Shown here: in pieces, positions 8,099-17,300 of the stretch
Layout of the letters: the number at the start of each line of letters is the position of its first letter
Position numbering within the stretch: the stretch's first letter is position 1
NCBI RefSeq assembly: GCF_024124545.1
Contig: NZ_JAMXSF010000026.1
Span: 1 to 48,421, forward strand
Length of the DNA: 48,421 bases
Direction of reading: 5' to 3'
Origin: Pseudoalteromonas sp. XMcav2-N
Lineage (GTDB): Bacteria > Pseudomonadota > Gammaproteobacteria > Enterobacterales > Alteromonadaceae
Notes under the pieces: model-generated
Seen by the model: only the letters and a program-made list of their open reading frames with translations
What the model was told of the DNA's origin: nothing
Database searches by the model: none
Made by a program: the position numbers and the translations under genes

Positions 8099-9370
8099 AT
8101 GGATAAACCCGTCCAACCCAAATTGTTAAGCAGACGACGCGCCGTTATTACGTCGCTTGTCATTGCTTTCATCGCGGTATCAGCCACAAGCATTCAGGTA
8201 TTCAGTAGCCACTTTCAGATGTCGGGGAAAACCTATGACATCAGTCGGAACACACTTGAATTCAGTACCGCACATCGCACCAGCTTTACCCACTACCTGC
8301 CGTTACGCGGTGTTGTTGAACCACAAGATACCATCTTTATAGATGCAATTGATGGCGGACGCGTAGAGGCCTTGTATGTCCGTGAGGGTGAGCAGGTGCA
8401 TCAGGGTCAGGCACTGCTCAAGCTCAGCAATACCGATCTGCAACTCAGGGTGTTAGCTCGCGAAGCGGAAGTATCAGAGCAGATTAACGACATGCGCAAC
8501 ACGCGTCTGGCCGTTGAACAAAACCAGCTTGCATTAGCACGTGACATCATCGAACTAGATTTTGCCATTATTAAACTGGAAAAGGAGTTAGCGCGTCAGC
8601 AAAAGCTTTATGAACTAGCCTTGGTGCCACAACGAACAGTCGAGATACTCAGGGATGAGCTTAACTATCAAATGACATACCGTGAAACGGTAAAACAAAG
8701 CCAGCAAAAAGAAGCATTGTTACAACAGCAACAGCTCACCCAGCTATCTCAAAGCATTGCTACCTTGCAATCTAACCTCAAGATATCGCAAGCCAGCCTG
8801 GACAAACTTACTATCCGCGCCCCGCGCGATGGGCAACTGACATTTATGAATGCCCGGGTTGGTGAATCTAAAACGCCTGGTGAGCGACTTGGCCAGGTCG
8901 ATCTGATAGACAAATTCAAAATCAGTGCCCATATTGATGAATTCTATATAGATCAAATCTCAATGGCACATACCGCTACGATAACGAGCGGGCAATCAAC
9001 GATTGCGCTGACCGTGGCCAGAATTTATCCGGGCATCGAAAACGGCCGGTTTAAAGTCGACTTTCATGTCCAAACGCCCTCTGAACTACCCGCACTAAGA
9101 CTTGGACAGAGCCTGCCACTGGCGCTAAACCTGAGCTCAGAGACGGCTCAACTGGTCGTTGAAAATGGCGCATTTATACAGTCCACAGCTGGCGCCTGGG
9201 CGTTTGTAGTGAGTGAAGATGGGCGCAGTGCACACAAGCGCCAAATCACCCTGGGGCGTCGTAACCCCACTCAGGTGGAGATCGTATCAGGCATCAGTAT
9301 CAATGAGCGACTGATAACGTCTTCATATAGCCGCTTTGCCGACGCAGAGCACCTTTCTATTATCCCTTAA
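8099..9370 (+). CDS. HlyD/MacA-type periplasmic adaptor of an ABC exporter
   Basis: The 423-residue product has one N-terminal transmembrane helix (about 14-33), a biotinyl-lipoyl-like half (GGRVEALYVREGEQVHQGQ), a long coiled coil (about 120-225, rich in Q, L and E), the second lipoyl half (LTIRAPRDGQLTF) and a beta-barrel/membrane-proximal part. This is the architecture of membrane fusion proteins that join an inner-membrane ABC exporter to an outer-membrane channel. The ATG follows CAGGAGCC. It is the first gene of an operon with the ATPase (12-bp gap) and the permease. No outer-membrane channel is encoded here, so a shared TolC-like protein is presumed. Confidence 0.88.
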   Translation: MDKPVQPKLLSRRRAVITSLVIAFIAVSATSIQVFSSHFQMSGKTYDISRNTLEFSTAHRTSFTHYLPLRGVVEPQDTIFIDAIDGGRVEALYVREGEQVHQGQALLKLSNTDLQLRVLAREAEVSEQINDMRNTRLAVEQNQLALARDIIELDFAIIKLEKELARQQKLYELALVPQRTVEILRDELNYQMTYRETVKQSQQKEALLQQQQLTQLSQSIATLQSNLKISQASLDKLTIRAPRDGQLTFMNARVGESKTPGERLGQVDLIDKFKISAHIDEFYIDQISMAHTATITSGQSTIALTVARIYPGIENGRFKVDFHVQTPSELPALRLGQSLPLALNLSSETAQLVVENGAFIQSTAGAWAFVVSEDGRSAHKRQITLGRRNPTQVEIVSGISINERLITSSYSRFADAEHLSIIP

Positions 9371-9382
9371 GGTAGAACACAT

Positions 9383-10099
9383 ATGATCAAACTAAATAAT
9401 GTCAGCCGCTCATTTATTGCGGAACATATCGAAACCGTCGCGCTGGACAAGCTCTCGCTGTCGGTCAGCCATGGCGAGTTCATCTCGATTTTAGGGCCAT
9501 CTGGTTGCGGCAAGTCATCTTTGCTCAATATTCTGGGCATGCTGGATGACATTGATGAAGGTAGCTTTGTGTTCAATGGCACTGAACTTTCCGCCGCATC
9601 TTCAATAACAAAGGCGCAGCTGAGGAAAAAACACATTGGGTTTATTTTTCAGAATTTCAACCTAATAGACGAGCTTACTGTAGAGCAGAATATTGCACTG
9701 CCATTACATTATCAGCAGCTCAACAAAGCACAACGAACCGCTCGGGTCGAAGAGGTGCTCCACCGCCTGGACATCGCACACCGTCGCACTCACTTGCCGG
9801 CAAAGCTCTCTGGGGGCCAGCAACAGCGAGTTGCGATAGCACGTGCGATAGTCACTCAACCTGATTTGATCCTGGCCGATGAACCGACGGGTAACCTGGA
9901 TTCCCAAAACTCAACACAAGTCATGGAAATACTTCGCCAGCTCAACATGAAGGGAACAACCATCGTTATGGTGACGCACGCTCAGGAGCAAGTTCAATAT
10001 GGCACTCGGGTTATTCGACTTATGGATGGCAAAATACAACAAGACAGCCTGGTTTCTGCTCAGCGTACAGTGAACAAGCAGGAGGTATTAAGTGATTAG
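9383..10099 (+). CDS. ABC transporter ATPase, LolD/MacB-type
   Basis: The 238-residue product is a complete nucleotide-binding domain of the LolD/MacB/FtsE class: Walker A GPSGCGKSS at about 39-47, Q loop in IFQNFNLIDELTV, signature LSGGQQQRVAIARA, Walker B LILADEPTGNLD and switch His in MVTHAQEQ. Length is normal for the family. It overlaps the permease gene by 8 bp and lies 12 bp after the adaptor. Such ATPases drive mechanotransmission rather than transport through the membrane; likely clients are peptides, lipoproteins or antibiotics, but nothing here identifies which. Confidence 0.93.
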   Translation: MIKLNNVSRSFIAEHIETVALDKLSLSVSHGEFISILGPSGCGKSSLLNILGMLDDIDEGSFVFNGTELSAASSITKAQLRKKHIGFIFQNFNLIDELTVEQNIALPLHYQQLNKAQRTARVEEVLHRLDIAHRRTHLPAKLSGGQQQRVAIARAIVTQPDLILADEPTGNLDSQNSTQVMEILRQLNMKGTTIVMVTHAQEQVQYGTRVIRLMDGKIQQDSLVSAQRTVNKQEVLSD

Positions 10100-12506
10100 C
10101 CTTTTGCTCACTATGACATGGCGCAATATGTGGCGCAGCAAACGCACCGCGGTCATTCAGTTACTCAGTTTAGTCATCGGCCTAACCTGTTTTATGTTGA
10201 TCCAATTGTATGTCTCCCATCAACACAACTTTAATGCGCATTTCAAAAATGCAGAGAATATCTACCGAATTAACCTGATTAGAGATGACAATCGTCCCCA
10301 AACGCTCACCCCTCTTCGGCTCGCCGAGGAGCTTACCAGTAACTTCCCGGAAGTCACTGAGGTAACGCGCATTTCAGTCAGCACTATATCTATCAGTAAT
10401 GCTTCTGGTGTATTTGCTGAACGTGCGCTATTCGTTGACGAGAATTTTTTCTCATTCTTTGACTACACCCTGATTGAGGGAGATGTTCACACGGCACTGC
10501 AGGCTCCTGATAAAGTGGTCATGCACGAAGCACAAGCGCTGAAATACTTTTCACGCAGTACTCAGGTGATTGGTGAACGGCTTAACATTAACGGTAAACC
10601 CTACCAGGTATCCGCTGTAATAAGATACTCAGGTGCCCCATCCACCATCCCGAATGAGATAATTCTGCCGATCCAGAACTATTTTCAGCAATTGCCAAAT
10701 GAACGCTGGCAAACATTATGGAATTTCAACGCGACCATCACATTTGCAAAAATCACGCAAGCAACCGCAATACCGTCACTGACTGCAAATATCAGTGACT
10801 ATTATCAGCAACGCGTTGAAGGGCTATCGTCTTATAAGCGCTACCGAGTCATGTTCGAACCTTTATTGGATGTCTATCTAAATGCTACAGCAACCCGTAG
10901 CCTGATCCCACCCGGCAGCCAAGAAATGGTAAACACCTTTGTACTGGTATCTTTTATGTTATTAACTCTGGCCTGTATCAATTTCACCAATTTGGCCACT
11001 GCCGCTTCTTTGCGACGAGCAAGAGAAGTAGGAGTTAAAAAAGCACTAGGGGCAAGTCCAAGCCAGCTAGCTTTACATTATCTGATTGAGTCTTTATTTA
11101 TAACGCTGTTGGCTCTGGGAGCTGCACTCGCTTTAACGGCTCTGCTATTGGGCGCATTTAATCAATTGATGGGGGCACAAATCACGCTTTCCCTTACCTT
11201 CGAGCATGCTTTTACGCTGATACTCACCTTGCTTTGCGTTACCCTTCTCGCGGGAGGCTACCCAGCTTTGTTTCTTAGTCGCATGAACGCTGCACTGGTA
11301 TTGAAGGGAGTAGTAGATACAGGTCACGGAGCAACACTCTTTCGCCGTATACTCATGGTCATTCAGTTTATCATCGCAACATTGCTACTGATCGCCAGCA
11401 CAGTGGTGAGTCAACAGATGGATCATCTTAGTACAATGGTGCAAGGCTATGACAGAGAAAATGTCCTCATCATCAACCGCGGTGCTACCGTTTATCAGGA
11501 TTTCAAGCGTCAGGTATCAAGGTACGACGATGTCATTTCCCTGAGTATGTCACACACGATCCCTACCAAAGCGACGCGTACATCAGCGATTGTACGAACT
11601 CATGAAGCGCCTGGTAATGAGATATGGGTTGGCAATAACCCGGTTAGCTATGACTATTTCAGGACTATGGGTATTGCGCTTCTGAGCGGTCGGGTTTTTA
11701 CGCGCCAGTCTCCCGGAGATCCATACTTTGAAGATGAACAGAATACAGCTAATACTCGCGGGAATCTGATAATTAATGCAACATTGGCGGCCAGATTGAA
11801 TGCTGACCCCAATAACGTAATAGGTCGCTATTTGACACTCGGCAGTGTTAGCGAAGGATTGCATCGTCATCAGATTATCGGTGTGGTCGAAGATACGCAT
11901 CACGTTGATGCGAGTCAGCATGTTCCGCCTATGGTTTATATTTTGTCTGAGAAACCCGAAGATCTGGCACTTAGGTGGATCGCAATCAGACTGAAAGCAG
12001 GGTTTAATCCAGATGTGCTGCAACAGCTAGAGCAGACCTGGCTCGAATTAGACAGCAGCAAAGCATTTAAGTATGAGTGGCTGGCAAGTTTATTCGACGC
12101 ACAATACCACAACCAGGCACAGCACCTGCAATTGCTAAAGCTATTTACACTCATCGCAATGGTGATGTCTGTTACCGGATTGTACGCAGTGGCTTCGTTT
12201 ACCCTGTTACAAAGCCTGAAGGAAATAGCAATACGCCAGATTATGGGCGCAAAAAACTGGCAAATTTATGGGTTGTTCCAATTACGCTTTGGCGTTCTGG
12301 TGCTGCTTGCAACCCTTATCGCATTGCCCATAGCGTTTATTTTGCTCACCGACTGGCTCAATCAGTATGTCTATCGAATTGAGCTACCTGTTAGTGTATT
12401 TGCAGTCAGTTCGTTTGCCTGTTTGGCGCTGGCGGGTATAACAGTTCAGATGGTTGCTTTCAATGCAGTGCGAAGCCGTCCTGTTGAAACACTAAAGCGT
12501 GACTAG
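10092..12506 (+). CDS. FtsX/MacB-type ABC permease with two FtsX modules
   Basis: The 804-residue product starts at a GTG inside the end of the ATPase gene, preceded by CAGGAGGT. An N-terminal helix (about 16-37) is followed by a large MacB-like periplasmic domain, a first FtsX block of three helices (about 278-395, with the characteristic RRAREVGVKKALGASPSQL loop), a further helix at about 425-445, a second periplasmic domain, and a second FtsX block (about 685-795, with LKEIAIRQIMGAKNWQI). The repeat of the R-E-[VI]-[GA]-[VI]-[KR]-[KQ] loop shows two fused FtsX modules. Single-chain double modules of this kind are common in exporters of marine gammaproteobacteria and Bacteroidetes. Together with the adaptor and ATPase it forms a complete tripartite-type inner-membrane unit. 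Confidence 0.88.
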   Translation: MISLLLTMTWRNMWRSKRTAVIQLLSLVIGLTCFMLIQLYVSHQHNFNAHFKNAENIYRINLIRDDNRPQTLTPLRLAEELTSNFPEVTEVTRISVSTISISNASGVFAERALFVDENFFSFFDYTLIEGDVHTALQAPDKVVMHEAQALKYFSRSTQVIGERLNINGKPYQVSAVIRYSGAPSTIPNEIILPIQNYFQQLPNERWQTLWNFNATITFAKITQATAIPSLTANISDYYQQRVEGLSSYKRYRVMFEPLLDVYLNATATRSLIPPGSQEMVNTFVLVSFMLLTLACINFTNLATAASLRRAREVGVKKALGASPSQLALHYLIESLFITLLALGAALALTALLLGAFNQLMGAQITLSLTFEHAFTLILTLLCVTLLAGGYPALFLSRMNAALVLKGVVDTGHGATLFRRILMVIQFIIATLLLIASTVVSQQMDHLSTMVQGYDRENVLIINRGATVYQDFKRQVSRYDDVISLSMSHTIPTKATRTSAIVRTHEAPGNEIWVGNNPVSYDYFRTMGIALLSGRVFTRQSPGDPYFEDEQNTANTRGNLIINATLAARLNADPNNVIGRYLTLGSVSEGLHRHQIIGVVEDTHHVDASQHVPPMVYILSEKPEDLALRWIAIRLKAGFNPDVLQQLEQTWLELDSSKAFKYEWLASLFDAQYHNQAQHLQLLKLFTLIAMVMSVTGLYAVASFTLLQSLKEIAIRQIMGAKNWQIYGLFQLRFGVLVLLATLIALPIAFILLTDWLNQYVYRIELPVSVFAVSSFACLALAGITVQMVAFNAVRSRPVETLKRD

Positions 12507-12521
12507 CTCAATTAGAGAAAT

Positions 12522-12548
12522 GAGAAGCCCCTTGTAAGGGGCTTCTTT
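12522..12548. terminator. Bidirectional terminator between ABC operon and SulP gene
   Basis: The perfect stem AGAAGCCCC/GGGGCTTCT with loop TTGTA is followed by TTTC on the plus strand and by a short T-rich stretch on the other. It lies between the convergent permease and SulP genes and can serve both. A degraded relative lies at 4592-4626. Confidence 0.8.
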
Positions 12549-12556
12549 CAATCAGG

Positions 12557-14113
12557 TTACGCTAACTTGTCTGACGCAACTTTATACTTTGGATCTTCTA
12601 TCACATTCACTTCCACCAGATCTGCCGCTTTTGCCAGCAACTGCTGACAATCCTGACTTAAGTGACGTAAGTGTAACTTTTTACCCGCCTTAGTGTATTT
12701 TTCTGCAAGTGCATCTATCGCTTCAATTGCACTGTGGTCAGCAACACGGCTATGCTTAAACTCGATGATCACATCCGCAGGGTCATTCGCGACATCAAAC
12801 AATTCAGCAAAGTTTTTAACGGAGCCAAAGAACAGTGGGCCATGTAACTCGTAGACTTTTGAGCCCTGTTCATCAATGTAGTTGCTGGTATAGATATGCT
12901 TTGCATGTTCCCAGGCGAACACGAGTGCCGATACAATCACACCAACACATACTGCAATAGCAAGGTCGGTCACCACTGTGACACCAGAAACAAGGACAAT
13001 TACAAACGCATCACTCTTTGGAATGCGCTTCATCAGGCGGAAGCTTGACCATTCAAACGTCCCCAGTACAACCATAAACATCACACCGACTAACGCAGCC
13101 AGTGGGATCATTTCGATTAAACTTGCCGCAAACAGAATAAAGGCAAGCAATAAGACAGCAGCAGTAATACCAGAAAGACGACTGCGACCACCTGAGTTAA
13201 TGTTGATCATGGACTGACCAATCATCGCACATCCGCCCATAGCCCCGAACACACCACAGGTCATATTTGCAGCGCCCTGACCTATACACTCCTTATTAGA
13301 GTGGCCGCGCGTTTCCGTGATCTCATCAATCAGGGTCAGTGTTAAGAGTGATTCAATCAGACCAATTGCCGCAAGGATAAGCGCATACGGGAAAATAATC
13401 GTAAACGTTTCCCAGGTCCAGGGAACCTGAGGAATATGAAACTCAGGGAAGCCACCGGCAATGGTTGCATTCACGTTACCGCTCATATCTTTAAGATAAT
13501 CCAGTACGTTTCGTGTATCCAGATCAAGGCCAATCACCAAGCCTGTCACCACCAAAATTGCCGCAAGGCTTGAAGGCACTGCGGTTGTTAGCTTTGGCAG
13601 AAAATGGATGATTGCCATAGTCAGTGCAACCAGGCCAGCCATAATGTAAAGCTGATGCCCTTGCATCCATTGCAATGTGCCAGACTCATCCATAATCTTA
13701 AATTGGCCGAGCTGAGCCAAAAAGATAACGATAGCCAGACCGTTCACAAAGCCCAGCATTACGGGGTGCGGTACCATGCGAATAAATTTACCCAGCTTAA
13801 ACACACCCGCAAGGATCTGTAAAACCCCCATAAGCAGTACGGTTGCAAACAGATATTCGACACCATGTTCAATCACCAGGCTAACCATAACCACAGCAAG
13901 CGCACCGGTTGCACCAGATATCATGCCCGGACGACCACCAAAAATAGAGGTGATTAAACCCACGATGAATGCAGCGTATAAGCCAACTAATGGGTCGACA
14001 TGCGCGACAAACGCAAATGCGACAGCTTCAGGTACCAACGCCAGAGCGACGGTCAATCCTGACAGTATGTCGTTCTTAGCAGAGCTGGGCGCTTTGCCTA
14101 TTAGATTAAACAT
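12557..14113 (-). CDS. SulP family anion transporter with STAS domain
   Basis: The 518-residue product is a SulP/SLC26 transporter. The N-terminus DILSGLTVALALVPEAVAF is the family signature in the first helix. About 10-14 membrane segments follow to residue ~400, including GMISGATGALAVV and the GGCAMIGQSMININSGGRSR motif. A C-terminal STAS domain spans about 415-505 (VYELHGPLFFGSVKNF, VIIEFKHSRVADHSAIEAI). Bacterial members carry bicarbonate, sulfate or dicarboxylates, and the substrate cannot be told from the sequence. The ATG is preceded by GGGGAT. It is a single-gene unit with its own terminator, and its 3' end has a decayed duplicate at 4632-4795. Confidence 0.92.
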   Translation of the reverse strand: MFNLIGKAPSSAKNDILSGLTVALALVPEAVAFAFVAHVDPLVGLYAAFIVGLITSIFGGRPGMISGATGALAVVMVSLVIEHGVEYLFATVLLMGVLQILAGVFKLGKFIRMVPHPVMLGFVNGLAIVIFLAQLGQFKIMDESGTLQWMQGHQLYIMAGLVALTMAIIHFLPKLTTAVPSSLAAILVVTGLVIGLDLDTRNVLDYLKDMSGNVNATIAGGFPEFHIPQVPWTWETFTIIFPYALILAAIGLIESLLTLTLIDEITETRGHSNKECIGQGAANMTCGVFGAMGGCAMIGQSMININSGGRSRLSGITAAVLLLAFILFAASLIEMIPLAALVGVMFMVVLGTFEWSSFRLMKRIPKSDAFVIVLVSGVTVVTDLAIAVCVGVIVSALVFAWEHAKHIYTSNYIDEQGSKVYELHGPLFFGSVKNFAELFDVANDPADVIIEFKHSRVADHSAIEAIDALAEKYTKAGKKLHLRHLSQDCQQLLAKAADLVEVNVIEDPKYKVASDKLA

Positions 14114-14142
14114 TTAAATCCCCAAGATTATTACTACGACAG

Positions 14143-14177
14143 AAAAGCGCTGGATCCTAGCAAAATCCAGCGCTTTT
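14143..14177. terminator. Terminator downstream of the Lrp-type gene
   Basis: The 13-bp perfect stem AAAAGCGCTGGAT/ATCCAGCGCTTTT has a 9-base loop. On the minus strand it ends the Lrp-type gene (stop at 14226) before the SulP gene begins at 14113. Confidence 0.8.
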
Positions 14178-14225
14178 AACAAATGTGATACATTATAGTT
14201 GAGTTTCAGGTCTGATGTATGACAA

Positions 14226-14684
14226 TCAGATTGGCAGGGCTGTGGTCCGCTTGACACACGTCATCGTGACGTTTGAATGTACTTCCTGAACATATTCAAG
14301 ATTAAGCAGGTTATCTCTGACAAATTGCTCATAGCCTTCTATACCACGAGAAATAATACGTAGCATAAAGTCCATAGTACCAGCCATGGTATAGCACTCT
14401 GTGACTTCATCGTAACTCATGATCAGCTTTTCAAACTCAGAAAGGTTATTTCGGCCATGATTGGACAATTTTACGTGGGCATAAACAAGCATATCAAAAC
14501 CGAGCTGTTTCTCATCGAGTAAAGCAACTTTACCTTTGATGTATCCATCTTGCTCCAGTTTGGCAATTCGGCGCCAGCAAGGTGATTGCGATAACCCGAC
14601 TTTATCGGCAATCTCTGCCGTAGATAAACTTGCATCTTGCTGTAGCAACGCTAGTATTTGACGATCAACCTGATTTAATGACAT
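14226..14684 (-). CDS. Lrp/AsnC family transcriptional regulator
   Basis: The 152-residue product has the standard two-part Lrp layout. An N-terminal helix-turn-helix covers about 4-50 (LNQVDRQILALLQQDA, TAEIADKVGLSQSPCWRRIAKLE). A RAM/AsnC effector domain covers about 65-145 (VTECYTMAGTMDFMLRII, then EYVQEVHSNVTMTCVK). Length and motifs are full. The usual ligand is an amino acid; the targets are unknown. It is transcribed as its own unit between SulP and the GloC gene. Confidence 0.92.
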   Translation of the reverse strand: MSLNQVDRQILALLQQDASLSTAEIADKVGLSQSPCWRRIAKLEQDGYIKGKVALLDEKQLGFDMLVYAHVKLSNHGRNNLSEFEKLIMSYDEVTECYTMAGTMDFMLRIISRGIEGYEQFVRDNLLNLEYVQEVHSNVTMTCVKRTTALPI

Positions 14685-14738
14685 ATTTTTCTTAATTTTT
14701 AATTAGTTAAATGAATACAGTGCTGATAGCCTCAGTTA

Positions 14739-15380
14739 TCAGCCAAACCGCCCGCTCATAAAAGGATTATGGCGCTGTTCATAGCCTACCGAGGTGTCTT
14801 CCCCGTGACCGCTCATTACCCGCGTCGCCTCTGGCAAAGTGAATAACTGAGTTTCTATTGACTGTTTTAATAGCGCGGCATCTCCTTTCGGAAAATCCGT
14901 TCTACCTACAGATCCTTTAAATAATACATCCCCAACCAGCACAGAAGCGCTTTGGGGCTCATAAAACACCACATGCCCAGGTGTATGTCCCGGGCAATGG
15001 CGAACTTCCAGTTTTAGCTTGCCAAGCTCAACACTTTCACCATGTTCAAGCCAACGCGCAGGAAAAAACGTCGCGTGTGGTGCAAAGCCAAACATCTGAG
15101 CTTGCATAGGTAATGCGTCAAACCAAAACTTATCATCGCGCTGTGGTCCAACAATTTCAACCCCCAATGCATTTGATAATGTTTCGCTCGCACCAACATG
15201 ATCCAAATGGCCATGAGTAAGCAAAATCATTTCAACATTGAGTTTGCGTTCCTCTATAGCAGACAATATTTTATCAACATCGCCTCCCGGGTCAACCACT
15301 GCACACACACCTGTGTCAGGGCAACAAATGATACGGCAATTTTGCATAAATGGTGTGACGGGTATCGTAATTACCTGCAT
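14739..15380 (-). CDS. gloC: GloC/YcbL-type glyoxalase II (MBL-fold hydrolase)
   Basis: The 213-residue product has the metallo-beta-lactamase metal motif THGHLDHVG (His56, His58, Asp60, His61). It also has the later ligands in HCPGHTPGHVVFY, the bridging Asp in VLVGDVLFKGSVGRTDFP and His in MSGHGEDT. The length and the GRTDFPKGD segment fit YcbL/GloC, the short cytosolic type II glyoxalases that hydrolyse S-lactoylglutathione to D-lactate and glutathione. They lack the C-terminal domain of GloB. The ATG follows the TAG stop of the upstream M14 peptidase gene with no bases between, and the AAGGAA in the last codons of that gene serves as its ribosome binding site. Confidence 0.88.
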   Translation of the reverse strand: MQVITIPVTPFMQNCRIICCPDTGVCAVVDPGGDVDKILSAIEERKLNVEMILLTHGHLDHVGASETLSNALGVEIVGPQRDDKFWFDALPMQAQMFGFAPHATFFPARWLEHGESVELGKLKLEVRHCPGHTPGHVVFYEPQSASVLVGDVLFKGSVGRTDFPKGDAALLKQSIETQLFTLPEATRVMSGHGEDTSVGYEQRHNPFMSGRFG

Positions 15381-17177
15381 CTACTTTTCCTTAAAGGACA
15401 TGAGGATCGGGTACTTTAGGTATGCCTGATCATAATAAGGTGTGCGCTTGTAGAGCCACTCCATTCTAGCCTTAGGATCACCTGCAAAGGCCTTATCCTC
15501 GCTGATTTTTTTATCAAACGCCAGCGCCATAGCTGGGTTGTCTTTTAACATTTTCCGAGCAAATGGTTCAAGTGCATAATTTTCAACGTACTCTGTACGC
15601 TGAAATACCCCCGGAAAGTCACCCCAGACGAACAATGAATCTGGCGCTTCTGGGTGCAATAAATGCGTTGCCAACTCGCCACCGGCCTGCTGTGTAGACA
15701 CTTTGTACCACCCAGACAGACTCAGAGACGATGATACGGCTTGCTGTTCAAACTGGGCGCTGACACGAAAACGGCCTTCAAATGGCGACTTAGCAAATTC
15801 ATATGACGTAATGGAGAATTGGACCAGCTCGTCTGCCAGCACATCTGTATTCAACTGCTCAACAGCAATACCATGCAGTTTGAGTTTGTCGACTGTACCT
15901 GTATACGCTGGTGGGATATAAAATGCACTTGGCACTTTTACTTTGCGCTTTTCTACTTTCTGCCAGTATACGGGTAACTGCTCATAAAACTCAGGCTTCC
16001 CGAGATACTTTGCCTCCATTTGACCGGACAGCGCACTTTCAAAGCGTTTATAGCTGATACCTTTAAAGGTGATCAAATCCGGCTTTTCGCTATAACCTCG
16101 CTCTACTACCAACTCATCAGGCACAAAATGTTTCTCTGTCTCGACAGCCTTAGCCAATGCTTGTTGATGTTCTGTCAAAGCATCAATCACGCCATCAACA
16201 AATACATAGGTGCCCAGCACACGCTGTTTGTAAGGCTTGAGGGAGTGATTCTCTAGTAAAATGCTGGGTAAAGCCTTAATGTCTGCCCATCCATTAGAAA
16301 AACGGGGGCTGGCAACCCAGCCAGCCAGTCCTTGTTTGAAGTCCCGCTTATCCATCACAAACACCAGCTGTCCGGGCTCGTGGCCTTGCTGACGCAACTT
16401 TTCATCAATCATCGGTGTAAAGTGCTGCTCCAACACTTTTGCAACTGCTGGAGATTCACTGGCGAAACTCGGATTAAAGCCATAGGTAATGTCATACTGA
16501 TAGTCAGCACCGTCCGTTACATGCAAATCTAAATACATTGCGGGTTGATACTGATTAATGACATTCATGACAGCCCGTACGCCTGGCGTGTCGAGCTTAG
16601 TATAGTCACGATTTAAGTTTAAGTTCAGCCCATTCGTACGGTATCCCATCTCCTTTGGCCCGCGCTGATTAATGCGGTTGTAGACACTGCGCCGTTCATG
16701 TCCGTCCACGTTAAGGATAGGAATAAACAGAATATTGACTTTGTTCAAAATATCGCGACGTTTACCTGTGGCAATATCCCGAAGCAACATAAACATGGCA
16801 TCTTTGCCATCTATTTCACCCGCATGAATCCCAGCCTGGATCAACAAAGTCGGCTTGTTATTATTTTTTAACATCGCAGGACTGAACTGATTAACCTGCG
16901 AGGCAACCAGCATTTTTATATCTCGGCCAGCATCACTTTTGCCTATCGTTACCGCTTTAAACTGGGTTGGATTAGCGGCAACCAAACGGTCTACAAATGC
17001 CATCGTTTTTGCATAATCAGGACTTTCCAAGCCCTTGCTCAGTTCAAAATCTGTGGTAAGCGGCCCCTGCTCTTGCATAAGACTAACGCTTTTTCCTTGC
17101 CAGTCTTGAAGCGGCGGTAAATGACTATTCAGATTTACTGTTGCACTTAGCAAAACAATGCCTAAATTCATAAACAA
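15381..17177 (-). CDS. M14 family zinc metallopeptidase
   Basis: The 598-residue product has a short hydrophobic N-terminus (about 1-17), probably a signal sequence. The M14 carboxypeptidase domain has zinc ligands His118 and Glu121 (AGIHAGEIDGKD) and His219 (MYLDLHVTDG), the substrate-binding RTNGLNLNLNRDY segment, and a candidate catalytic Glu at about 309 (SILLENHSLKPY). About 250 extra C-terminal residues look like a beta-rich accessory domain. The family removes C-terminal residues or cleaves cell-wall peptides; the substrate is unknown. The stop codon directly adjoins the gloC start, so the two are translationally coupled. Confidence 0.87.
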   Translation of the reverse strand: MFMNLGIVLLSATVNLNSHLPPLQDWQGKSVSLMQEQGPLTTDFELSKGLESPDYAKTMAFVDRLVAANPTQFKAVTIGKSDAGRDIKMLVASQVNQFSPAMLKNNNKPTLLIQAGIHAGEIDGKDAMFMLLRDIATGKRRDILNKVNILFIPILNVDGHERRSVYNRINQRGPKEMGYRTNGLNLNLNRDYTKLDTPGVRAVMNVINQYQPAMYLDLHVTDGADYQYDITYGFNPSFASESPAVAKVLEQHFTPMIDEKLRQQGHEPGQLVFVMDKRDFKQGLAGWVASPRFSNGWADIKALPSILLENHSLKPYKQRVLGTYVFVDGVIDALTEHQQALAKAVETEKHFVPDELVVERGYSEKPDLITFKGISYKRFESALSGQMEAKYLGKPEFYEQLPVYWQKVEKRKVKVPSAFYIPPAYTGTVDKLKLHGIAVEQLNTDVLADELVQFSITSYEFAKSPFEGRFRVSAQFEQQAVSSSLSLSGWYKVSTQQAGGELATHLLHPEAPDSLFVWGDFPGVFQRTEYVENYALEPFARKMLKDNPAMALAFDKKISEDKAFAGDPKARMEWLYKRTPYYDQAYLKYPILMSFKEK

Positions 17178-17300
17178 TCTTTATTTCTATCTATCGATAT
17201 GATGATTATATCAATATTTAAATTAACAACTTACAATGTGCGGTGATTCTACAAAAATTCACAGTTAATCGCGAGCTGACTTTTGGCCAAGCGACAAAAC

